61,915 nucleotides of DNA. It comes from Ignavibacteria bacterium. Lineage in GTDB: Bacteria; Bacteroidota; Ignavibacteria; Ignavibacteriales; Melioribacteraceae. A program made the translations under genes and the position numbers. The notes beneath the pieces are model-generated. The model saw only the letters and a program-made list of their open reading frames with translations. It searched no databases and was not told where the DNA came from. This document shows positions 54,881-61,915 of the stretch, piece after piece; positions within the stretch are counted from its first letter, which is position 1, and every line of letters begins with the position of its first letter. The stretch covers positions 1-61,915 of the forward strand of contig WPAE01000034.1 of the NCBI GenBank assembly GCA_009773205.1. The letters are read 5' to 3'.

Positions 54881-54909
54881 AAAAAAGTCCCGCTTTTGCG
54901 GGACTTTTT
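54881..54909 (-). terminator. Intrinsic terminator after the TonB receptor gene
   Basis: AAAAAGTCCCGC-aaaa-GCGGGACTTTTTT on the minus strand is a GC-rich stem with a T-run, 16 bases past the stop at 54925. The mirrored A/T runs would also let it stop plus-strand transcripts from yajQ. Confidence 0.92.
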
Positions 54910-54924
54910 GTTTGCAGACTTATA

Positions 54925-57900
54925 TTAATTGAAGATGTATCTGAAAGACAATTGAATCTTATAAACGTCTGCTAAAGATACTGTTTGTTGTGTCGAATTG
55001 TTAAATAACACACCACCGGAATTATTCATGCGGTACAACACTTTATTATCAGCGCCTCTAGGACGAGAAATAAGCGGATTAAATGTTGTAATAGTTTGAG
55101 CAACACCCCAATCCTTATTCAACAAGTTTGTAAAGTTTACAATATCAAGTCTAAATTGTAATGTATTACGTTTCTCAAATAGATTTGTGAAAATATCTTG
55201 AGCGAAACCAAGATCTAATCTCCAAACCATCGGTAACAAGAAACCATTACGTTCAGCATATTTGCCTCTATTGTTTTTGAGGTAATCATTGCTGTTAATG
55301 AACGCTTCGAAAGCATCCTGTTGTTGAGCAACCGTAAATACATTTGTTCCAGAAGTATATTGTTCAAAGTTCATTTCAGCTTTGTCTTTAGGAATGTAAA
55401 TCAAGTCGTTATTGGCTCCGTCACCGTTAAGATCGCCGCTGAATGTAAAGCTAACTGTACCTGTATTAAAACCTTCTAAGAAAAATGAAATTGTAGTTTT
55501 TCCAAAATCAAAATACTCTAAGCTGTAAGATGCAGCAGCAATTACTCTGTTTCCAGGGAATGCAGAAGAATAGCTTAGACCTGGGCTATTTGGATTTCCA
55601 GACATAAAGTTTCCAGTCCAAGAACCTTGTGCAATAGAGCCTGGATCGAACATATTCTTAGAAACGCCATAGTTGTATGCAACTTTAGCCCACCAGCTAT
55701 CGCTGTATGGTTTTTCTAATGCTGCGGTTATGTTATAAGAGTAACCTTCATCCTGGTTTCCTAAAACAAAAGCACCTGTAACTTTAGAGTTAACTCTATT
55801 TGCATTGGCTGTTGATGTCCAGAAAGGGCGTTTATCAACACCGGCAAAGTTACCAGTTGATTTTGCTAAGTTAGCGTTTGTATAGTACATACCGTTTACA
55901 TCGCGGCTGTAAAGAAATTCAGCAGTTGCTACTAAATCAAATGGCAGTCTTTGGTCTATTGCTATGTTGTTTCTCCAAAGCTGTGGAAACTTGAAATCTT
56001 GCTCTGTAAAGTTAAGTACGTAACTTGCAGCAGGGGCGCCTGTAACAGTTGCTGGTTTATAACGGTTTATATCTGGGTGGAATGGGCGGGCAAAAGTATT
56101 TGTTTCAGAAATTGCGCCTAACAAAATACCATTGTTGCCAATCTGGTTAGAAATCCAAACATAAGCCGGTTTGCCTGTAAAGATACCTGTACCACCACGT
56201 AATTGAGTGGTTTTATCTCCAAATACATCCCAGTTAAAACCAAAACGAGGTGACCAAAGAATTTTAGAATCAGGTAATTTTTGAGTAGTGTATTTAACAG
56301 GATTGCCGTCTCTGTCTAAGAAAGTCATAGCATTTGCTTCTGTATTTGTATAAGCATTTTCATCATTAAATACTGGCAGGTCCAAACGTAAGCCAAGTGT
56401 TAGCTTAATGTCATCCGTAACGCGCCATTCATCCTGCCCATAAACACCATAAAAATAAACATCAAGCGGCTGAACAGGTTTTTCCATTCCGGGTATGTTC
56501 ATAAAACCTAATTGATATCTGTTTAGTCTTACAGGAGATGTTGTTCTTCCTGGATTAGCTAAATAATCATCGGCATCTCTATAGAAATCTGCTAAAGAGT
56601 TATAAACATAAACGCCCTGCGCGCCTTGATAGAATACGTTTTCTGATCTATACTTTTCTGCACTAAAACCAAAAGTTAAAGTATGGTCTTCGCCAAAAAT
56701 TGTGAAGTTGTTTTGCAATTGGTAACTGCTGTAACGTAATTCGTTATTTGGAGTAAATGGTTCAAAACCAAAAGAAGTATAAGTTGTTCCACCATTCAAA
56801 ATATCAACTAGAGGAAACATTGTGCCTCTTGAAGCACGGCTTTCATCGTTATATGTATAACCAAGGATAAGGTTATTAGACATATTTGTTCCGATGTTAG
56901 AGTTCCATTCTATTACTGTAGAACGTATGTTCTCCATAATTTGATAGTTTGAGTTTTGGAAGTTTAGAGCGTTGTTATTTGTTCTTCTGTTTCCATTACC
57001 TAAAGATGATGAATTAGATAATAATATATCGGCAAAAGAATCTAAGTGAGTATAACGAATGCTAATTTTATTGTTATCATCTAAGTTGAAATCTAACTTA
57101 GCTAAAAATCTTGTAGAAGGTGTTTCGTTATCATATCCAGAGTATGGTCCGGTTTCGTAATTGAATTTGTTCTTCAAATATGTACTCAAAGTATTAAGAT
57201 CGCTGGCTAAAACTCTGGTCATATTTCCAGTAGCTGGTACTCCGCCTGGATTAGCTAAGAATGTAGTACCTGGCTGAGTTAAATTATCATCTTCGTAATT
57301 GAAGAAGAAGAATAATTTATCTTGAATGATTGGTCCGCCTAATTGGAAACCCATATTACGGAACTTGAAATTGCCTGGGTCAAAAGTTCTTTCTTTAGCT
57401 TGATCGCCAACCATGCTTTTCTGTCTAAAGTTGTAGTAAGCAGATCCGGAAAACTCGTTTGTACCGCTTTTTGTAACAGTATTAACAGCCGCGCCAACAA
57501 AGCTTCCTTGACGCACATCGTAAGGCGCTATGTTAACTTGAATTTGTTCAACAGCATCTACAGAAATAGGAGAAACACCGGTTCTTTCGCCAGGGCTGCT
57601 TCCTAAGCCGAAAGAGTTGTTGAAATAAGAGCCGTCAACCATAATGTTGTTCATTCGTGAATCTACTCCGGCAAAAGAATTACCCTTTGCTTGAGGAGTT
57701 AAACGGTAGAAATCTTCCAATCTTCTTGTTATGGTAGGCAATGCTTGCAATGCTTCAACATTAATAGAAGTAGAAGCGCCAGTTCTATCAGAACTAAAAA
57801 CAGCATCGCGCTGTGCTCTTACAGTAACTTCACCAACTTCAATTTTGCCTTCATGCATTTCAAATTTTAAGTCTGTTGTAACGCCAAGTGTTAAGTAAAT

Positions 57901-58188
57901 ATTATCTAATACTTGCGCGTCGTATCCAACATAAGTAGCGGTTACTTTGTATGGACCGCCAATTCTCATAGCCGGAATGTAGAATCTTCCATCGTTTCTG
58001 GTGATTCCACCATATTTTGTTCCGGAAGGAACATGCACTGCTATTACAGTAGCTCCTGGAAGCACTTCTCCGTTTTGGTCTGCAACTGTACCGTTAATTG
58101 AGGCAGTTGTAACCTGAGAGTAAACGCCCTGGAAGCTAAATAACAACATTAGCATGAACAGAGAGAAAACAAGTTTAACTTTACTCAT
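54925..58188 (-). CDS. TonB-dependent outer membrane receptor with carboxypeptidase-regulatory domain
   Basis: The 1087-residue protein has a signal peptide (LVFSLFMLMLLFSFQGVYSQ). The carboxypeptidase-regulatory-like domain covers residues about 28-110 (TASINGTVADQNGEVLPGA ... GRFYIPAM), followed by a plug domain (ALQALPTITRRLEDFYRL, MNNIMVDGSYFNNSFG) and a long beta-barrel ending LSFRYIFN. It is of the Oar/SusC-like kind common in Bacteroidota, moving a large ligand with TonB energy. No SusD-like gene is adjacent. AGGAG precedes the start. Ligand unknown; peptides or proteins are as likely as glycans. Confidence 0.87.
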   Translation of the reverse strand: MSKVKLVFSLFMLMLLFSFQGVYSQVTTASINGTVADQNGEVLPGATVIAVHVPSGTKYGGITRNDGRFYIPAMRIGGPYKVTATYVGYDAQVLDNIYLTLGVTTDLKFEMHEGKIEVGEVTVRAQRDAVFSSDRTGASTSINVEALQALPTITRRLEDFYRLTPQAKGNSFAGVDSRMNNIMVDGSYFNNSFGLGSSPGERTGVSPISVDAVEQIQVNIAPYDVRQGSFVGAAVNTVTKSGTNEFSGSAYYNFRQKSMVGDQAKERTFDPGNFKFRNMGFQLGGPIIQDKLFFFFNYEDDNLTQPGTTFLANPGGVPATGNMTRVLASDLNTLSTYLKNKFNYETGPYSGYDNETPSTRFLAKLDFNLDDNNKISIRYTHLDSFADILLSNSSSLGNGNRRTNNNALNFQNSNYQIMENIRSTVIEWNSNIGTNMSNNLILGYTYNDESRASRGTMFPLVDILNGGTTYTSFGFEPFTPNNELRYSSYQLQNNFTIFGEDHTLTFGFSAEKYRSENVFYQGAQGVYVYNSLADFYRDADDYLANPGRTTSPVRLNRYQLGFMNIPGMEKPVQPLDVYFYGVYGQDEWRVTDDIKLTLGLRLDLPVFNDENAYTNTEANAMTFLDRDGNPVKYTTQKLPDSKILWSPRFGFNWDVFGDKTTQLRGGTGIFTGKPAYVWISNQIGNNGILLGAISETNTFARPFHPDINRYKPATVTGAPAASYVLNFTEQDFKFPQLWRNNIAIDQRLPFDLVATAEFLYSRDVNGMYYTNANLAKSTGNFAGVDKRPFWTSTANANRVNSKVTGAFVLGNQDEGYSYNITAALEKPYSDSWWAKVAYNYGVSKNMFDPGSIAQGSWTGNFMSGNPNSPGLSYSSAFPGNRVIAAASYSLEYFDFGKTTISFFLEGFNTGTVSFTFSGDLNGDGANNDLIYIPKDKAEMNFEQYTSGTNVFTVAQQQDAFEAFINSNDYLKNNRGKYAERNGFLLPMVWRLDLGFAQDIFTNLFEKRNTLQFRLDIVNFTNLLNKDWGVAQTITTFNPLISRPRGADNKVLYRMNNSGGVLFNNSTQQTVSLADVYKIQLSFRYIFN

Positions 58189-58498
58189 ACATTACTCCTA
58201 ATAATGGGTTATAGTATAATTGATTAGTGAAAATTTTTGGATTTTATAGGTAGTTTGCTGCATCTCGATGAAACAAGCTGCATACTTTTTCCGAAATGTG
58301 TTACTGCTAAATAAACTCACGATGCCTTTTTGTTTTTGAAAGGAGATTATTTTTTGCACTTGGAAGATATGAAAATGAGAATTATCTCAAAAGCAATTAA
58401 CGATTATTTAATGTAAAAAAACTTTTAAAATTTTGTTGTCAATTCCCTCTTTATGGTATATCTTCAGCACCATTTTAGAATAAGAAAAGTGTATCTTA
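58189..58498. other. Divergent promoter region
   Basis: This 310-base gap lies between the TonB receptor gene (-) and the phosphodiesterase gene (+). TTAGGAGTA precedes the receptor start. TTGTCA (58436-58441) and TATATC (58457-58462), 15 bases apart, could be part of the plus-strand promoter. No ORF or RNA gene was seen. Confidence 0.4.
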
Positions 58499-59710
58499 AT
58501 GAAAAAACTACTTTTAACAATTCTATTTATTTTGGTTTATGTTTCTCTTACGGCGCAGTCTAAACCTTATGTTTTACTTGTTTCTTTTGATGGCTTCCGC
58601 TGGGATTACTTAAACCGTGGAATTACTCCAAATTTAGAAAAAATTAAAACCGAAGGCGTTTCAGCTTTGTCTTTTAGACCTTCATTTCCATCTAAGACTT
58701 TTCCAAATCATCAATCAATAATTACCGGTATGTACCCGGCTCATCATGGAATTTTCGCCAACTATTTTTTCGATCCATTTTCTAATGAAATTTACCGGCT
58801 TGGAGATACAGCAGCAGTTACAAACCCAAGATGGTACTTGGGCGAAGCCTTTTGGGAAACTGCCGAAAGACAAGGAATTACAACCGCCAGCTATTTTTGG
58901 CCCGGCAGCGAACTTAAGCTAAATTACAGAAGACCCACATATTTCGAAACTTATACTCATCAAAGACCATATATAGAGAGAGTTGAAGGTGTAATTAATT
59001 GGCTAAAACTTCCTCAGGAAAAGAGACCACGGTTTATTACTCTTTATTTTCACGAAACAGATGACAAAGGGCATAAGTTTGGTCCAAACTCTAAAGAATG
59101 CAACGAAGCAATAAAACTTCTTGATGAACTTGCCGGTATGCTGATGCACAAGCTAGATGAAATTAAAATGAAAGACAGCGTTAATGTTATTTTCTTATCA
59201 GATCATGGAATGACAGAAGTATCTCCCGAACGTGTAATTAATGTTGAAAAAATTCTGGAAGGTTATAATTGCGAATTTTTAGATGAAAGCTCTTTGATGA
59301 CTATTGAGCCGCCAAAAGATAAACTCAAAGAAGTTTATGATATCTTGAAGAAAAATGAGAACCATTACAAAGTTTATTTCCGCCACCAAGTGCCAGAGCA
59401 TTTTCATTTTCAAAATAATCCGTTGATTCCAACAATTGTTGTTATCCCAGAAATTGGCTGGAATGTACTTACCAACAAAGGGATGAAAAGATTTAGCGGC
59501 GATCATTCTGTTGGCAATCATGGATTTGATAATCATCATCTTGATATGCACGGAATTTTTTTGGCAGCAGGACCAAGTTTTAAGAAAAGTTACAAAACCG
59601 GCACTTTGTGGAATGTTGATATTTATCCATTGCTCTGTAAAATTTTTGGAGTTATGCCGCGTGCAAACATTGACGGCAAACTTGAGCGCATTGAATTTAT
59701 CTTAAAGTAA
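58499..59710 (+). CDS. Secreted ectonucleotide pyrophosphatase/phosphodiesterase-like enzyme
   Basis: The 403-residue protein has a signal peptide (TILFILVYVSLTAQ) and an alkaline phosphatase superfamily fold of the NPP type. SFDGFRWDY gives the first metal Asp, FPSKTFPNHQSI the nucleophile Thr, HETDDKGHKFGP and LSDHGM further ligands, and GNHGFDNHHLDMHG the last His. NPP enzymes cleave phosphodiester or pyrophosphate bonds of nucleotides or lipids; the substrate cannot be told from motifs. No membrane anchor beyond the signal peptide. It is followed by a hairpin repeat and the M16 pair. Confidence 0.88.
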   Translation: MKKLLLTILFILVYVSLTAQSKPYVLLVSFDGFRWDYLNRGITPNLEKIKTEGVSALSFRPSFPSKTFPNHQSIITGMYPAHHGIFANYFFDPFSNEIYRLGDTAAVTNPRWYLGEAFWETAERQGITTASYFWPGSELKLNYRRPTYFETYTHQRPYIERVEGVINWLKLPQEKRPRFITLYFHETDDKGHKFGPNSKECNEAIKLLDELAGMLMHKLDEIKMKDSVNVIFLSDHGMTEVSPERVINVEKILEGYNCEFLDESSLMTIEPPKDKLKEVYDILKKNENHYKVYFRHQVPEHFHFQNNPLIPTIVVIPEIGWNVLTNKGMKRFSGDHSVGNHGFDNHHLDMHGIFLAAGPSFKKSYKTGTLWNVDIYPLLCKIFGVMPRANIDGKLERIEFILK

Positions 59711-59728
59711 AGTTGTTAACAATTTTAA

Positions 59729-59777
59729 CTTAGCGTCTCTGCGAGAGAAAAAAGAGGTTTCTCGCTAAGACGCAAAG
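59729..59777. repeat. Inverted repeat after the phosphodiesterase gene
   Basis: CTTAGCGTCTCTGCGAGAG and TTTCTCGCTAAGACGCAAAG form an imperfect inverted pair around AAAAAAGAGG, 19 bases after the stop. It may act as a factor-independent stop or simply be a dispersed repeat. Confidence 0.6.
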
Positions 59778-59843
59778 CCTCAGAAATGTGTTTAAGACGT
59801 TAAATTTTTCTTGCATAAGGTGAGTTGTTTTATCAAAAATTAC

Positions 59844-59876
59844 ATTCTTCATCTTCATTAACTGATTCAGAATGAC
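59844..59876 (-). repeat. Short dispersed repeat C, copy 2 (inverted)
   Basis: Read on the minus strand: GTCATTCTGAATC, nine bases, then GATGAAGAAT, as in the copy at 41692-41725. Confidence 0.6.
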
Positions 59877-59888
59877 AAAAATAATATA

Positions 59889-59966
59889 GGCACCTCTAAA
59901 AATATCAATATCCTTTGTCCCGCTTTGCGGGATTAAAATTTTTGAAATACTAATTTTTAGGTGTCC
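59889..59966. repeat. Short inverted-repeat element B, copy 2
   Basis: A 78-base copy of the element at 15838-15918: GGCACCTCTAAAAATATCAA at the left, TCCCGC-ttt-GCGGGA inside, and a decayed right end TTTTTAGGTGTCC. It lies 47 bases upstream of the M16 peptidase start, so it may carry or displace promoter sequence. Confidence 0.85.
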
Positions 59967-60013
59967 ATATTTCAAAAGTTTGTAATAGCAAAAGTGAATA
60001 TAAAAGTGAGCAC

Positions 60014-61297
60014 ATGACAAAAAAATCTGTTCTTGACCTAAAATATGAAAAGTACAAACTTGGTAATGGATTAGAAGTAATTCTATACCAGGATAATTCT
60101 CTTCCATCGGTTGCGGTAAATATTTGGTACCGTGTTGGCTCGGCAAACGAAGTTACCGGCAAAACCGGTTTTGCTCATCTCTTTGAGCACATGATGTTTC
60201 AAGGCTCGGAGAATATACCTAAAGAGGGACATTTCCGTTACATTCAAGAAGCCGGCGGAACTTTGAACGGCTCTACCAGCGTTGATAGAACAAATTATTA
60301 CGAAACGCTTCCATCAAATTATTTGGAGTTAGCGCTTTGGTTAGAATCTGACCGAATGGGATTTATGCTTCCAGGTTTAACACAAGAAAAACTTGATAAT
60401 CAAAAAGATGTTGTTATGAATGAACGCCGGCAGCGGTACGAAAATCAGCCTTACGGACTTTCGTGGGAAATTCTTTTTTCAAATCTTTTTTCTGAGGGAC
60501 ATCCATATTCTTGGCCAACAATAGGCTGGATGAAAGACATAGAAAAGTTTGAGCTTGAAGATGTTCGCGGTTTCTTCAAAACTTATTACGCGCCTAACAA
60601 TGCAGCGCTTATCATTGGCGGCAACTTCGATATTCCAACAGCAAAAGAACTTGTAGAAAAATATTTTGGAGCAATTTCTTCAGGTAGTTCGATAGCCGAT
60701 ATAGCTGCAGAGAAACAAGAGCTAAAAGAAACAAAGAAAATTATTCATAAGGATAACATTCAGCTTCCGAGAATTTATTTGGCTTGGCATACTGATAAAG
60801 CATTTGGAGCTGATGATGCAGCGCTGGATGTTCTTTCAGAGATTTTATCTTCCGGTAAAAGTTCCCGATTATTCAAATCGCTTGTCTTTGATAAACAAAT
60901 TGCTCAAGATGTTTCTTCGTTTCAATACTCGGCTAAATATGCTGGTTCATTTATAGTTGCTTCAACTGTAAAACCGGGAATTGAATTAGACGAAATCAAA
61001 AAAGAAATTTTTGAACGAATTAATGAGTTGATTGATAATGGCGTAAGTGAAGATGAACTTCTGAGAGCTAAGAATGGTATAATATCTTCTTTCGTTTTTT
61101 CGCTCCAAAAACTTAATACTATTGTTGACCATATGAATCATTATAATTTTTATCTCGGAGAGCCAAATTCTTTTACCGAAGATTTAGTAAGGTACGAAAA
61201 TGTATCTGCCGAAGCAGTTGTTGCATCGGCAAAAAAATATTTACTTAATCCATTTGTAGAATTACACATAATCCCAAACGAAGATAAATATGTTTGA
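60014..61297 (+). CDS. M16-family zinc peptidase, catalytic member
   Basis: The 427-residue protein has the inverted zinc motif HLFEH (His55, Glu58, His59) in FAHLFEHMMFQGSENIP and the downstream Glu in VVMNERRQRY. A second M16 domain half follows (IYLAWHTDKAFGADDAALDV). No signal peptide is visible, so it may be cytoplasmic or exported by an unseen route. It overlaps the next M16-like gene by eight bases. Catalytic/non-catalytic M16 pairs commonly form heterodimers that cut peptides in an enclosed chamber. Confidence 0.9.
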   Translation: MTKKSVLDLKYEKYKLGNGLEVILYQDNSLPSVAVNIWYRVGSANEVTGKTGFAHLFEHMMFQGSENIPKEGHFRYIQEAGGTLNGSTSVDRTNYYETLPSNYLELALWLESDRMGFMLPGLTQEKLDNQKDVVMNERRQRYENQPYGLSWEILFSNLFSEGHPYSWPTIGWMKDIEKFELEDVRGFFKTYYAPNNAALIIGGNFDIPTAKELVEKYFGAISSGSSIADIAAEKQELKETKKIIHKDNIQLPRIYLAWHTDKAFGADDAALDVLSEILSSGKSSRLFKSLVFDKQIAQDVSSFQYSAKYAGSFIVASTVKPGIELDEIKKEIFERINELIDNGVSEDELLRAKNGIISSFVFSLQKLNTIVDHMNHYNFYLGEPNSFTEDLVRYENVSAEAVVASAKKYLLNPFVELHIIPNEDKYV

Positions 61298-61915
61298 TAG
61301 ATCTCAAGCGCCGATAGAGGCAGCGAAAATTCAGTTTCAACTTCCACAAATTGAAAACTTTACTCTTGCTAATGGAATTGAAGTTTATTTCGTGCAAAAG
61401 AAAAACTTGCCGATTGTGTATTTAACTTCTTTCGGTTCTGCCGGAAGCAGATTTGATAAGACCGATAAACTTGGCACAGCTTATTTAACTTCTCTTTTAA
61501 TTGATGAAGGAGCCGGAGAGTTTAACGCACTTCAATTAAATGATGAATTTGAAAAGCTTGGCACAAACTTTAGCGTTTCTGTTAATCCGGATACCATCGG
61601 TTTTTCAATGCTCTCCATTTCGGAAAACTTTTCTAATTCTCTTAGCCTTTTTTGTAAAGTACTTACAAGTCCACGCTTCGAGCAGCCCGATTTTGAAAGA
61701 GAGAAGAAAAAAGTTTTAGATAGAATTCTTCAGTTAAAAGATGAAGCCGGTTACATTGCTTCTTCGGTATTTGAAAAACTGCTGTTCAAAAACAGTTTTT
61801 ATGAATTTCCGGAAATTGGTTACAACGAAACCGTTAAAAACATTACAAACGATGACATAAAATACTTTTACCAAAACCGGTTTGGCACAAACGATGTTAA
61901 GTTTTTTATTGTTGG
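61290..61915 (+). CDS. M16-family peptidase, non-catalytic partner (partial, runs off the window)
   Basis: The ATG at 61290 overlaps the end of the previous gene by eight bases. The visible 208 residues start MFDRSQAPIEAAKIQFQLP and show an M16 fold (FTLANGIEVYFVQKKNLPIV, GAGEFNALQLNDEFEKLG). At the place of HxxEH the sequence is LGTAYLTSLLIDEG, without zinc ligands, as in the non-catalytic subunit of M16 heterodimers. The 3' end lies outside the window. Confidence 0.87.
   Translation, partial: MFDRSQAPIEAAKIQFQLPQIENFTLANGIEVYFVQKKNLPIVYLTSFGSAGSRFDKTDKLGTAYLTSLLIDEGAGEFNALQLNDEFEKLGTNFSVSVNPDTIGFSMLSISENFSNSLSLFCKVLTSPRFEQPDFEREKKKVLDRILQLKDEAGYIASSVFEKLLFKNSFYEFPEIGYNETVKNITNDDIKYFYQNRFGTNDVKFFIV

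Noticed and set aside
54925-58188. Polysaccharide utilisation locus with the GH144-like genes
   Set aside because: No SusD-like gene is present, the receptor gene is separated by yajQ and repeats, and the genes are not in one transcript.
59730-60162. Minus-strand open frames near the M16 gene and the similar one at 15815-16018
   Set aside because: They share PQSGTK(D/E)IDIFRGA only because both cross the same repeat element; no other coding sign.

Overview
The window comes from an AT-rich genome that most resembles the Ignavibacteria / Chlorobi side of the Bacteroidota. The evidence is a type IX secretion sorting tail (NYPNPFN...) on a secreted glycosidase, a SusC-like TonB receptor with a carboxypeptidase-regulatory domain, many SPII lipoproteins, very large propeller-type sensor proteins, and AGGAG-type ribosome binding sites. 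Genus and species cannot be read from the sequence alone.

Layout. 1-207 is the right part of a palindromic dispersed element. 263-3058 (+) is a copper-handling operon: small HMA chaperone, CopA-type Cu(I) ATPase, cupin. 3351-21709 (+) is a signalling island. It holds an anti-sigma-type kinase, two STAS antagonists, four SpoIIE/PP2C phosphatases plus the broken tail of another one, a cytosolic histidine kinase with six GAF domains, two receiver domains, and a PIG-L deacetylase / WbqC-like pair. 21854-25409 carries an IMPDH/GMP reductase family enzyme, a POT transporter and a cell wall amidase lipoprotein. The amidase forms a tight minus-strand operon (24360-33184) with an AddA-like helicase-nuclease, a multi-pass NtrY-like kinase and a DUF4783-like protein. 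33284-41295 holds lipoproteins, the pyrR-pyrB-pyrC operon with an attenuator-like terminator and a frameshifted pyrC, an OmpA-family protein, a tRNA-Pro and a YjbH-like outer membrane protein. 41494-41686 is an IS21-like remnant. 41842-47878 is gltBD. 48199-53377 has an M28 peptidase and two glucoamylase-like (GH144-like) proteins. 54006-61915 has YajQ, a TonB receptor, an NPP-type phosphodiesterase and an M16 peptidase pair, the second cut by the window end.

How parts may work together. The island looks like an Rsb-style partner-switching network. The PP2C phosphatases would dephosphorylate STAS proteins, the HATPase protein would rephosphorylate them, and two phosphatases are fused to extracytoplasmic propeller sensors. 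The GAF kinase sits between two receivers, one of them fused to a PP2C domain, which suggests a phosphorelay feeding the same switch. No sigma factor is present in the window, so the output is unknown.

The most unusual non-coding features are as follows. There is a 7 x 56-bp tandem array built from a short palindrome plus a copy of the 3' end of the phosphatase gene just upstream. A second phosphatase 3' end lies orphaned beside a palindromic element. That element occurs three times, with an apparent filled and empty site for a nested 19-bp palindrome. A separate element of about 80 bp is present twice. Two short repeat-like sequences lie in frame inside a secretion tail. All functional statements rest on motif reading; no database search was run.
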